From positions 1,488,001 through 1,552,000 of the forward strand of contig OY986973.1 in NCBI GenBank assembly GCA_963920575.1: a DNA stretch of 64,000 nucleotides, in the 5' to 3' direction. The position numbers and the translations under genes are program-made. The notes beneath the pieces were generated by a model. It had not been told where the DNA came from and made no database searches. It saw only the letters and a list, made by a program, of their open reading frames with translations. How positions within the stretch are numbered: the stretch's first letter is position 1; every line of letters begins with the position of its first letter. Origin of the DNA: Narthecium ossifragum (Eukaryota > Streptophyta > Magnoliopsida > Dioscoreales > Nartheciaceae). Below are positions 21,603 through 33,323 of this stretch, in pieces.

Positions 21603-24004
21603 TTTAGGCTTAGATCTTTTGAGCCTACTAGCGATATTGAAGCTAGTATCACTGATAGCTGAAAAGAAATGGTCGATAAACGTCTTTTCTTTGCTGACAA
21701 GGACTTAGTTTTTGAAAAGTTCATTCCTCCAAAGGAGAAGAAAAGACAAAAGCAAGTGGCTGCTAGTCATGGACCAAGCAAACGAAAGACAAAAGGTATA
21801 TCTTCATCGTTCTCCTTGATTTTTTTTTTTTTATCCTTTCTTCATTTGATACTATATGATCGATAGGTTCAGACGATGAGGACGATGCGCCACCTAAAAA
21901 GAAGCGCGGTAAAGGAAAAACCGTTGTCCAAACTCAACCATCTTCTTCTCCAAAAAATAAATAATCTCCTCGATCGATAGATTCTGACGATGAGGATGAT
22001 AAACCGCTTACAAAAAGACGTAGTAAAGGAAAAACTATCGTCCAACCTCAACCATCTTCCTCTCAAAAAGATCAATCATCTTCTCGGCCAATTGCAGAGG
22101 AAAAGGTTGATTCTCCTGGCAGCAGTCATCGAAGCAGGCAATCTGCTCATGATAAGTAAGTATCATAACGTTTTCCTTTCCTATTACACTTGTATTCTTC
22201 GTTTAATACTTAGACTTTTATATCTTCAGGACTGCTGTAGAAGTGGGCTCCAGTACTCCGAGCTCCTTGTATTCTTTATCTCCTTCTCGACCTACAACCA
22301 AAGTTCCTGAGGTTGTGGTTGATACATCTCCATCACAAATGATCGAGGAACATTCTCCAACTTCTCCTGATCATGCTGATGAGAGTGTGCCTCCAACTTC
22401 CTCGGCCAAATCTTCCTCAAAAACCAAGGCGCAAGTACGTTCTGGTGGTAGATTCAAACGACTCGCCCAAAAGAATATAAAAGTATAGATAACTTTTATT
22501 TTATTGATGATCGATTTATCGACCATTCTCTAATGTTTAAACCTTTTAGGAATCGAGGAAGGAAAAGTTTGTTGGCCAAAATTCTGGTCGAGAAGATGAG
22601 GATGAAGACGATAACAATATCTTTGACGTCTTGAATACTACTCCGTCTAAACCAGGTTTGTCATTAACTGGTAGAAAACTCGTTCATGGTCCGTATAGTT
22701 TTTTACGAGACCTTGGTAATGCGAGTTTATCTTCTGTATCAGCTTCTCCTAATATCCCAGCTGCTCCAACTCAAGTTGAAGATCTCTCGGCCAAAACTAC
22801 TAAGCCGGGCATCGCTGCTTCTCCAGTTGTCTCATCAACAGAGGCACTACATGCATCTCCAAAACCTCGTCGCGGTGTCCTTGAACCAGTAATGGCCGAT
22901 ATTATATCGCCCACTTCTCATGTTCCAACATCAACTACTGATATTCACACAAGGGCGACTACTAGAAGCCCTACAGCTGCTCCCTCTACGATGAAGGTTT
23001 CAACTTCATCTTTTGTTACCCCCACTGCTCAACCATCCAGCTCTACCTCTTCACAGGTATTCATCGCTCAATTTGATTCTGTCGATCATTTAGTGTTAAA
23101 TATTACTGAATACTTGTTCTTTTCAGGGCGATCTCGCCCATTTAATGAATATTGTCCAGGCCTTCTCGGATTCCTGGCATTCTATAGTGACTGCCAAAAA
23201 AACGGCTATTGACCCTGAAGTTGCACAAGGGAGTCAACATGAAGAGTTCAGGCTAGCCCTATCTCAATGTCTTGTAGTTTTGGACAAACTACCTGACGAA
23301 GATCTCACCAGATCAGATAGCGAAGCACTGGACCAAGCTATAACACCCTTTCTCTCTGTGGATCCAACAATCTTAGGGTTTTCATCTAGTGATATGGACG
23401 ATATCCACAACATCAAAATCAAGATTGAGAGTCTGACTGCTGAGAGAAACAACTTGATGAATGAGATAGTTCTTATAGGGGAACGTCAAGAGCGGTGTAC
23501 ACATATCAAAGACGTCATCAGCAATCGTGTCAAACAACTTCAGAAAAATACTGATGAGATTGGCGAAACAGAATCAGAGATCCTTGGTTACCAGAACCAA
23601 ATGAAGGAATTAGAGGAAAAAATCGCCCAGTATACTACTAAGAAGAACTATCTCCTTCGCGAAACTACTCAACTGGCTGAGGAAGGCAACCAAATGATGC
23701 AAGAGTATGTCACTTTAGAGGCGAATTCTTCAAAAGATCGCCAAGTCGAGTTGAAGGGTGAGCTTGTGAAGAACAAACAACGTTTTTGGGCAGTCCGTGA
23801 AAAGATTGCTCTTTTATCTCAAAATCTCTCTTTGAAGAGATAACTTTTCCTTGTCTGATATGAGCGATAAAATCTTGTAATGCCACACTTTTGGCCGATA
23901 TTTTGTAATGAACATATTTGTTAATTGCTCTCGTCCAAATCTCAAGTACGTATTTTGTTAATTGCTATCGTCCATATTTTAAGGACGTTTTTCTTCTATG
24001 CCTT

Positions 24005-27000
24005 TTATTCCATTGATGGGTAATACTTCTTAATGTACCGACCATTTATCATTGATCGATGCAACCCACCGTCAATATTCAGTAGTTGATATGATCCATT
24101 TGGAAATACTTGATCGACTAAGTATGGCCCTTCCCAGTTAGGCGACCACTTTCCATATTTGGGATCATTACGATCTATAGGTAGGATCGTTTTCCAAACT
24201 AGATCTCCTTCTTGGAACTCTTTTGATACTACTCTTTTATTGTAGATATCGGCCACTTTTAACTTTTGCGCCTCTATATTTTTTAAGGCAATAGCTCGTT
24301 ATTCATCGAGTTCTAAAAGATTATACATTAATGCATCTTCATACTCTTCACTAGTTGAGCGATCTTGTTCCATAACTCTGGGCGATAGAACATTTATCTC
24401 AGCAGGTAGTACTGCCTCTTGACCATAAACTAATTGATAAGGCGTAACCTTAGTACTAGACTTAGGTGTAGTTCTATGTGCCCATAACTCTCTTAGTAAA
24501 CCTTCATGCCATTGCCTTGGGTTGTCGTCCATCATCTTTCTTATGATTGACTTGATGGTTTTGTTGGACGCCTCAGCTTGTCCATTAGATTGGGCGTAAT
24601 AGGGTGTAGAATTGGCCATATTAATTTTATACTCAGCTAAAAAATTCTTTACCCTAGAACTTACAAACATTGTCCCTTAATCGGATACAATTGTTTGTGT
24701 AATGCCAAATCTACATATGATGTTTTCCCAAATGAAATTTATTACTTGATCATTAGAAACATTTTTTAATGGGATCGCTTCTACCCATTTGGTAAAGTAA
24801 TCCGTCGCCACAATTACAAACTTGTGCAACATGGATGATGGAGGATAAATTTTCCCTATAATGTCTATCGCCCAACATCTGAATGGCCAAAGTTTAACGA
24901 TGATCGATAATTCACTTGCTGGAGCTCGCTGTAATGGACCATGTCTTTGGCATGCCTCACATCCCTTGGCATATATAGCACACTCCTCCCCCATGCGCAG
25001 CCAATAAAAGCCACTGCGCATTATTAGCCAGCGCATTTTCATGCCAGATTGATGTGCTCCACAAACACCATTATGTATCTCGGCCATTGTCAATTTGGCC
25101 TCATCAGGATGCAAACATCGCAATAAGACTCCATCTGGTCGACGTTTATATAAAACGTCGTTTTGTAGAAAATAATGTATCGCTTTTAGACGGATTTTTC
25201 TATCGACCTTAAACGAGGGGTCTTTCAAGAAGTCGACGATTGGGGTCCGCCAATCTGGTTGGCTATTGATTTGACTTACCTCATTTGGCCAATGATATCG
25301 CTCTAGTGCAGATTGTGTTATACCAGAACGGAAATCGTTCGTGCCCCCCAAGTGCCTTAACACTTTATAGCCTGATGCTATTTGGGCGAGGGTATTAGCC
25401 TCATCGTTCTGCAATCTTGGAACGAAAAGTAATTCAAAATCATTAAAACGATTTAAAAGCATTAGAGCGATTTGATGAAATGGAATTAAGATATCGCTCT
25501 GGCATTTATAACGTCCAAGTATATGATTTATCACTAATTGTGAATCACCTTTGATTTGCACATTGGATACTCCTAAGTCTAACAAAATTTCTAGGCCGAT
25601 GATTAGAGCTTCATACTCAGCCTGATTGTTAGTACATAGTTGCGATAAAGTATACGCAAATTTATATTTGCGTCCAATGGGCGATAGGATTGTGATCCCT
25701 AGGCCAGCTCCATTGATAGTTTTAGAACCATCAAAGTACATCGTCCATGGGGTGAGCGATACATTGTTTATTTCTCGCTCTAACTCTTTTGGTATATCTA
25801 CACAAGGATAGTCAGCTAAAAAATCGGCCAATGCCTGGCCCTTAACAGCCTTTTGAGACACAAATTGAATATCAAATTCAGCCAATGTTAAAACCCAATA
25901 ACCAATACGTTGGTGCAAAATTGGCCGAGAAAACAAGAATTTCAATACATTGAACTTAGATATCAAGTAGACGGTTACAGGTTTTAAATAAGCGCGAAGC
26001 TTGGTACACATAAAATACAAGGCCAGGCACAACTTTTCTATGGCCGAGTACTTTTGTTCATAAGATAACAATTGTCTACTTAGATAGTACACTACTCTCT
26101 CAGCTCCATCTTTTCCTTCTTGAGCCAAGAGACCGCCTATTGATCGGTCTACTGCAGCGATATAAAGCTTCATGGGTTGTCCCAACCTTGGCGGCGCCAT
26201 AACTGGTGGCGTTGATAAACATTGCTTCAAGCGCTCAAAGGCTTGTTGATGTCGCTCTTCCCAGACGAAGTCGTCTTCATTCTTTAATCTTAAGAGCGAT
26301 GAAAACTCTTGAGTTTTACCTGCACAGTTAGCAATAAACCTTCTTAAGAAATTCACTTGACCAAGAAACTTTTGCAGTTCTTTCTTAGTCTTTGGAGGGC
26401 TAGCCTCTATTATAGACTTTGCTTTATTTTGATCAAGTTCTATTCCTCGCTGATGGACGAGAAATCCAAGGAAATTCCCTGCTTGCACACCAAAGGCACA
26501 TTTCAAGGGATTCAACTTTAAATTATATTTCCTCATTCGTTCAAAGGTTTTGATTAACTGCGAAAAGTGATCGGCCATAATTGGTGATTTTACTACAGTG
26601 TCATCTACATAGACTTCAATAAAATGGCCAATTATATCATGAAAAATCAAGGTCATCGCTCGCTGATAAGTAGCACCAGCGTTTTTTAGACCAAAAGGCA
26701 TAACAACCCACTCATAACTTCCAAGTGATCCCGGACATCTAAATGCCGTTTTATGAACATCATTATCGGCAATATAAATTTGGTTATAACCAGAATACCC
26801 ATCCATAAATGAGTATATTTCGTGCCCAGCGGTGGAATCAACCAAATTATCGACCGATGGCATAGGGTATTCATCTTAGGGTGTAGCCAAGTTTAAGTTT
26901 CTAAAATCTATACAAACTCTAAGTTTGCCATATTTCTTCTTAACTGGCACTATATTAGAAAGCCACTCTACATACCTGGCCGTTCTAATAAAGTTAGCGT

Positions 27001-27456
27001 TTAACAATCGTTCAATTTCTTTCTTTACTTCTGGGATTATGTTTGGAGCAAAGCGTCTAGGCGCCTGCTTATATGGTTTGAAATTTGGTCGAGTAGGAAG
27101 CTCATGTTCTATAATATTCCTATCTAAACCAGGCATCTCTTTATAATCCCATGCAAAGCAATCTTTATATGAACGCAAAATAGCGATGAGTTCGTTCCTT
27201 ACCTTTTGGTCGATCAGTTTACTGATGAAGGTCGGGCGATGCTCTGTGCCATCACCAAGGTCGATTTTTTCCAATGGGTCTTGAGCTTGCATATTTCCAC
27301 GTTTGCCATAGGGGACTTCTTCCTCTTCTTCTTGGGGAATCTCTTTTAAACAATCTAAGTCATTCTCTTCTTGTGTAGCGAACGCTTCCACTTGATAAGC
27401 CATTAGCTTGGCTTTTAAGGCCGTTACAGCGGCCTAATTTCTTTCAGAGTCTGAAC
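24005..27456 (-). pseudogene. Tat-type pol: reverse transcriptase, two RNase H domains, integrase
   Basis: One frame runs from about 27456 to 24005 and is broken by stops near 26875, 24674 and 24296. Reverse transcriptase shows the FMDGYSGYNQI block and the YVDD active site (about 26600-26611). A degenerate gypsy RNase H follows (QLLSYEQKYSAIEKLCLALY). Then comes a second RNase H of archaeal type (MYFDGSKTINGAGLGI, NNQAEYEALIIGLE, GDSQLVINHILGRY), a Tat-lineage hallmark. Integrase has the H-H-C-C zinc finger region (GAHQSGMK...CEACQRHG), catalytic Asp in WAIDIIG and TIVSD, and Glu in SNGQAEASNK. The C-terminal part (24005-24256) resembles a GDLVWK-type domain. The breaks mean it cannot supply pol as read. 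Confidence 0.93.
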
Positions 27457-27459
27457 TCA

Positions 27460-28192
27460 TCATTTCTGACTGGTGGCCGGTGATCGGCCAGCTTTAGGTG
27501 CAAAGACCACTGAGGTTGGTCTTGCCGGATCAAACAGTTCTGCTACACGCTCTTTTAGCATAACTCCATTCTCAGATACCACTTTGAGTGTGTCTTCAAA
27601 CTGAAGGAATTGCAAAGGCCCATAGTTGCAATCATAGAAAGATGCCTCCAAGGCATGCGTGTCCATACTATATGGCATGTTATCGGCCATAACTGACTCT
27701 ACATTTCCTTCGTCGTTCCATAAGAATAAACACTGATGAAGAGATGACGGAACACACTGACTGGCATGAATCCAGTCTCGACCAAGCAGCACATTATAGC
27801 TGGTCGATGAGTCCATGACAAAGAACGTTGTCGTTCTTGTGACACTTCCAACTTTTATGTCCAAGGGGAGAATTCCTTTTGCTGGGGCTGGAACTCCACT
27901 GAATCCCGTGAGTGTGATATCCGTGGGGATAAGATCATTGTCAGTCTTTCGCAGCTTCTTCATCATCTTAGCTGGGATGACATTTACTGCAGCACCGGTA
28001 TCAATCAAAACTCTGCTTACTGGGATTCCATTAATCTCGGCCTTGATGTGTAAAGGCCGTAAATGGCGAGTCATCGCCTCTGGCGGTCGTTCAAACACTG
28101 CCTTATCTTGATCTTGAAGACCTTCTTTGCACGAACTGGCCGATGACTGAGTTTGACGGGCAACTGCTTTCCCCTTTGCCTTAGCTGCAACC
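27460..28192 (-). pseudogene. Retroelement aspartic protease region
   Basis: This frame includes VLIDTGAAVNVIPAKMMKKL, the aspartic-protease DTGA active site of gypsy elements, and the conserved FVMDSSTSYNVLLGRDWIHA segment downstream. A TAG stop at about 28190 separates it from the linker frame upstream. A frame change and a stop separate it from reverse transcriptase. The enzyme would process the Gag-Pol polyprotein. Confidence 0.88.
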
Positions 28193-29693
28193 TAAACGAC
28201 CTCTGGATTCTCTTGACCATCCCATGATGGCCACTTCTGATCCTCCTTATCTTGTTCCTTCTGTGTCTCTGTTTCTTCCATGTCCCAACCAGTTGGAACG
28301 ATTGGTACTTCACTAGCTTGTGGCATGTATTTGACTACCTCAGACTTGGGAACCCATTTCTTCACAATGGGATCACCATAGCAAACCAAGTAGTCAAACT
28401 TTCCACTTGGTTGGCCCTGAGTACTGATGGCTGTATTGCCTGCCTTGTAGAGATCCATCAATAGTTTCTTCTGGGAGATGTTTATTCTCGCTGCTTCCTC
28501 ATTAACTTTAATGGGCACTTCTATCTCTACCCATTCAACATCTTCGACTATGGGCTCTTGTTCTTCATCTCCCCAACCAGTCGGAACAATTGTTGTTGAT
28601 GTTGATGGTATGATATGGGCGACAACTTCCGTCTTTTTTACAAGACGCTTCACCTTGACGTCTCCATAAACCCGGAGATAATCATATCGGCCACTTGGCT
28701 GGCCACCTGGTCCAACTGCTGGATTTCCTACCTCATACAACTGCCTTAACAGTTGTTCTGTAGATATATTCCTCCTCCAAGCTTCTTCACCAACATCGAT
28801 TTTTTCTTCTACTTCGACGTACTCATCCTCTTGGTCGAGCACTAAGTTTACTGAGGGTGAATTCTCCATTTCATCGACCAAGGTGGCCGATGTGTCCGCG
28901 TTTTCCTCGACCAGTGTGGCTGACGATTCACCATCGGCCATATCTGATATATCAGAATCGCTTTCAATTGGACATTGTTGTCCAAGGCGACTTGGTAGAA
29001 TGTAATTGTTGACGATGACTGACGGGAGTGTTCTGAATCTGATCACTTGGCTTGCTCCAGTCTCATCATCATCATCCTTATTTGGACGATGGAACTTGCT
29101 TTTTGAAGATTCTGTTGGATTGGAAACAGCAACATCTTCTTCAATGTACTCAACCTCCTCATCCTGACTTGGGTTGGTTTCCTGGGCTTGCTTGGCCTTC
29201 ATCATCTGGCCATATTTCTTCTGGTGGGGCGGTACTGAGTCCTTGTCATCTCCTCCACAGGGACTAAGCGACGAGTATAGCAATTGTAGTTGTACCATCG
29301 CTCTGGCTTGTAAGGCTGAGGCATAAAACTTTTTGGGTACACATGAGGCTTAACTCGGTTCCACTGCCTTGACTGTGAATGAGGAAACTTGGTCCCGGAG
29401 AAAGGTGTCATCGGGCGACTGAGATCCCAATGGCATCTTGGGCAGACATGTGGAATGGCAGGTTCCTTTCCTTTGTCTTGACCAAGTCTTGCGAAAACGT
29501 CTGGACGATTGTCGTCCTCAGTCTCATCGATGACGATCTTGAACTTTGGCAACTTGAAGTTCGCCACGTCAGTCAGCACCATCCCCACTGGAGCAGCCTT
29601 AGGGAAAGGATTTGCATCAACTCCCATTTGTTTGACTGGGAAACCAATCCTACCGGAATCAATCGCATCTTGCAAAACATTACGGAAAACCAA
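28193..29693 (-). pseudogene. Gag-protease linker region
   Basis: The 29693-29202 frame continues the Gag frame after a stop. It reads CLVFRNVLQDAIDSGRIGFP, which continues the zinc-knuckle-like end of Gag. A frameshift near 29250 leads into a 368-codon acidic frame (29298-28192). That frame contains two diverged copies of a segment: VPTGWGDEEQEPIVEDVEWV and a later VPTGWDMEETETQ, and LRQLYEVGNPAVGPGGQPSG against LMDLYKAGNTAISTQGQPSG. The internal repeat is typical of spacer regions rather than of an enzyme. No known domain is recognised. Confidence 0.65.
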
Positions 29694-29696
29694 ACA

Positions 29697-32005
29697 TTAG
29701 TTAGTGTGATGCGACCAAGCATTATGCCACTTACAATATCTTTTGCCCTTGATCTCATCAAGGCTTGGCATAGCATGTCCATCTTTCAATTTAACTTGTT
29801 TATCTTTGAGTAATTGGTCAAAGATTTGATCAGCCTTTGAAACATCAAAAGAAAACTTCCGCATTGGACGTTTACCGTCTCTAATTACTTCTTTACCCTT
29901 AAGTTCTCGCTCAAGTTTGGCAAGAGCTTTACATATATAAAGTTTTCCTTTAATGAGCTCGGCCAAACAAACATCGTTCATGTTGTAGTTTTCTTCATCT
30001 ACTTCACTAACTTGGTTTATCTCATAGTTAGTATCTCTATAATAAGTTCCCTTGGAAGATGATTTCATTTGATCTTCTTCCCTCAACAATTGCTCATATC
30101 GTATAGCGCTAGTCTGTAGTTGAAATAGATCAATAAAATCCCTATCTTGGAACTTTTTCTTAAGTTCAAAGGCTAATCCACTTTGAGCGATTTTTACAAA
30201 TTCCCTTTCAGGTAAGGGAATAAAGCACCTACTTCTCGCTCTTTTAAATCTTTGTAAGAATGATTCAGCATTCTCGTCTGGTCGTTGTCTAAGTTGAGCT
30301 AAATCGGCCATTGTGATTTCTGGTTCTGATTTATAAAATTGAGAATGGAACGCATGTTCCATTTGCTGCCAATTTTGAATAGAGTTGGGCGATAGCTTAA
30401 TGAACCATGAATAAGCTACCCCGGATAAAGAGTTAGGGAATAGTCTAAGTTTGACAAAATCGCTCACGTCTCCACATTGCATGGAGAACTTCCCTATATG
30501 TTCAATGGTCGATATTTCATCTACTCCAGAGAACATAGTAAACTCTGGAACTCTATAGTTCCTAGGAAACGGATGCATTTGATCAACCCAATCAGGATAA
30601 GGTTTCCTATATGTTGGACGAGTAGCTGGTCGTCCTAAACCTATTTGCTCTTGTAAAATTTCAGCAATTTGTTCACGTAAAGCATCGGCCTGATTGTAAA
30701 GAGGGTTATTGTACACTTGGTCATACTGCTCATTTGGTCGAGCATAATACGGTGGTGCCTCATATGGTCGATAGTTATTTTGATTAGGAACATCACCTAT
30801 GCGCTGACCATCGGCCATTCTTTGATTATAAAAATTATTCCCTACTGGGCGATTAACTGGACCACCTAGTTGCCCATAGTTATTTTGTGGAAACCCTTGG
30901 CCTTGAGCATCCAAATTATTATTTTGGCCGATATTTTGGCCATTATTTTGGAAAACATTTTGACCATTGTTTAGGTTAACAGGGTTTTGGACATTGTTTG
31001 GGTAAACAAGGTTTTGGCCATTGTTCGGGTAAACCATGTTTTGGCCATTGTTTGGGTAAACCACATTTTGGCCATTGTTTAGGTACACATAGTTCTGGCC
31101 ATTTGGAGGAACGTTCTGGGGAATGTTATGAAGAATATTCTCGCCCATAACCAAAGGCATTCCACCTACTGGTATACCCTGACCCAAAGGAATTCCATTA
31201 TTAGGCACTCCCTGTGCAGGAGGCGCAACACCACCTTGAACTCCTTGAAGAGGAGGGACGCCATTGTTTGGTATTGCTCCAGGAGTTAACACCTCATTAT
31301 TATGAGGTATTTGTGTTGGCGATGGAAACAACCCAGATGTTTGACCGATTAAATGTGGTCTTGGATTATTATCATTGTTCATCGATGGCCGATGATGGGT
31401 TGTACTAGTTTGGCCAACCTGGCTATTTTGGCCGATACGGTTTTGGCTATGCATTGGATTTTGTAAAAGAACAAAACCGTTATTACCAACAGGTCCCATG
31501 ACCGTATTGGGCTGAAATGGGCGATTGTTTTGAGTGGGGTTTTGGCCGATAGGGACTGCTGACATGGTAGGCCTAGCAACATTTGATCCAGGGTTTGCCT
31601 AAGACAAAGTTGCGTTTATAAAAGTCTGCATAGTATCAATAAAAGGCCTTAGAGCAGTGGCAATATGACTTGCCATTTGCTGGTTGTTAGCATGTAAAGC
31701 TTCATCGACCATATTTTGGGCTGTATTGACGTTATGTTTCCTGGATCTAGGCCAATTCTGGCCGATGAGTTCCCCCGCTCGACAGAGCGATAAACCACTC
31801 TATCTCAATATTCTATGTGTGGTGGGGGAACAGGTGGAGGAATATGAGATTGATCGAGAGGTGAAAAAAGAACAGGTTCTTCCTCGACCGTAATTGGACT
31901 TTGTTGGCCATCGCCCTGATTGGCGACGTTTCCACTACCACTATTGGTGTCAAAACCAGTCCTAGTGATGACCATTCCGTCTGGTCCAACTTGACCGACT
32001 TCCAT
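29697..32005 (-). pseudogene. Retroelement gag
   Basis: The likely start is the ATG at 32005, only 15 nt past the primer-binding site. A frameshift near 31800 and a stop near 31600 break the N-terminus; the longest frame is 31565-29697. The N-terminal half is Asn/Gln/Gly/Pro-rich with repeated NNGQN motifs. The Gag core is recognisable: MHPFPRNYRVPEFTMFSGVD, FPNSLSGVAYSWFIKLSPNS, and FLQRFKRARSRC. It ends in a zinc-knuckle-like YCKWHNAWSHHTN just before a stop. It would form the virus-like particle. Confidence 0.88.
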
Positions 32006-32019
32006 AAAGACTTGACACA

Positions 32020-32038
32020 GGTCCCACCGGGCGTGCCA
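32020..32038 (-). other. Primer-binding site
   Basis: On the minus strand, five bases inside the 5' LTR, is TGGCACGCCCGGTGGGACC. It starts with the TGG expected for pairing with the CCA end of a tRNA. The tRNA was not identified. Confidence 0.8.
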
Positions 32039-32043
32039 AAAAA

Positions 32044-33318
32044 TGTTAGAGAGGAAATCCGACCGTTGACCGGTCAAATAGTCAAAGTCAAAATCCTATT
32101 CCACACTCAGGTATCAAACGATTGCAGTTGAGTTCTACTCTTTCAAATTAATGAACCAGAGATGTCAAGTAATATGGAAATCTAGATTAGACCTAATTAA
32201 ACAATCTAATTATCAAAATTAACCTAAGAAAAGCTTTGAATTGTCTAAGATTACGGAATTAAATAAAGCATAAAATCAACTTAAATTACTGAATCTAAGA
32301 AATGCATTTAAATCTATGGATTAACTTAATCTAAGAAAGCAGTAACTTATTCTAATGGAAAGCAATAAAGAAAGCTGTAAGAAAAACAATAAAAAGGACT
32401 AATTAAACCTAAATTAATCTTAAAATACTCCTATGATCATGAAACAGTAATTAAAAGACTAATTTAATCTTACTTAGAACTAAATTAACTTAATTAAACT
32501 ATGGAAAAGAAACGGATAGAAAACTGAAACAAACAAAAAATGGAAACAGAAAGAAATCCATGAACCTAGAACTACAAGACAGAAAGAAAAGAGGAGAAGA
32601 CGATTAAACAACTACATTATCGAGATTACACTAAGAAAACAGTAAAAGACGCCATTAATTAAACTGAAAGCTTTATTAATCAACTTACAGGTACATAAGA
32701 AACGAAATCCATGCTTATGAGCAGGTTACAAGTTGTCGAGAGAGGTTTACAGTGAAGAAGAGAAGCTATTTATACTAAAGAAACTGAATAACTGCTCCCG
32801 CCTTGAGGGTTGATGGCGTGGAAGGAGGAGATCGTGTGCGAACTGCTCCGTAACAGCTTCTCCCACGTTCGTGTCTGGTTTGGAGAGTACACGTGGTTGA
32901 TTCTCGTTCATTGCATACGTCATGATTATGCTGGCTTACTTATCGTTTCTTGTCCACGTCATACATGCATGTGTTTTTTAACCATATTTGGCACACGTGT
33001 TAATTGCTTTTGGACGATAAAATTGAGTAACATGTCCAATTATGACTTTTGGGCGATGATCGTCCATAATCCTTTAAATGACGGTGCCATATGGACGATA
33101 TCGTCCATTTGGTTAAAATTCTATCGTCCATTTTGGTCGATAGATTCCATCGTTTCATTTGGTCGATATTTCATCGTCCATTTGGTCGATAGATTCTATC
33201 GTTCATTTGATCGATAGGTTTCATCTTGTCGATAAAATTATGTAGTTATCGTCCATTTAGTAATTGCCTTTTGATTACGTGTATGTCATTTATGAGTTAG
33301 CCATTATTTTGACTAACA
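32044..33318 (-). repeat. 5' LTR of the Tat-type element
   Basis: A 1,275-bp direct repeat of 16143-17417 with about 20 visible differences. A minus-strand TATA box (TATAAATAG) at 32766-32774 gives the direction of transcription into gag. The outer edge is followed by CCACC. Confidence 0.95.
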
Positions 33319-33323
33319 CCACC

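Larger units (their letters stand above)
17771..23843 (+). pseudogene. Antisense spliced gene inside the retroelement: plant-mobile-domain-like protein
   Basis: This plus-strand gene runs against gag-pol. Its first exon (17771-19167, continued at 21608-21795) reads like the plant mobile domain (aminotransferase-like, PF10536/MAIN family): ILDFLDLSTRVPLQDSNLLI, ITVLDISLLTGLTPLG, then FGPLWLIQLWLRAYFPDL. Further exons are 21867-22155, 22230-22434, 22550-23056 and 23127-23843, with GT-AG introns and phases that fit. They encode an acidic and lysine-rich duplicated segment (SDDEDD...KGK), a Ser/Thr/Pro-rich linker and a C-terminal coiled coil (SLTAERNNLMNEIVLIGERQ...). A solo LTR interrupts exon 1. 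Two in-frame stops (a TGA just before 21669 and a TAA at about 21961) show decay. It ends 161 bp from the pol stop, tail to tail. Extra antisense genes have been reported in plant Tat elements; the function is unknown. Confidence 0.85.
16143..33318 (-). mobile_element. Tat-type Ty3/gypsy LTR retrotransposon, 17.2 kb, defective
   Basis: Two 1,275-bp LTRs (16143-17417 and 32044-33318) begin TGTTAG and end CTAACA. They are flanked by CCACC at 16138-16142 and 33319-33323. Reading from the right on the minus strand the order is LTR, primer-binding site, gag, linker, protease, reverse transcriptase, RNase H, a second RNase H, integrase, then a long 3' region with an antisense gene, polypurine tract and LTR. 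Protease-RT-RH-INT order is Ty3/gypsy. The second, archaeal-type RNase H and the antisense extra gene point to the Tat lineage. By eye the LTRs differ at about 20 positions, so insertion is fairly recent. Stops and frameshifts break gag and pol. A 2.4-kb solo LTR of another family is nested at 19168-21602. Confidence 0.95.
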
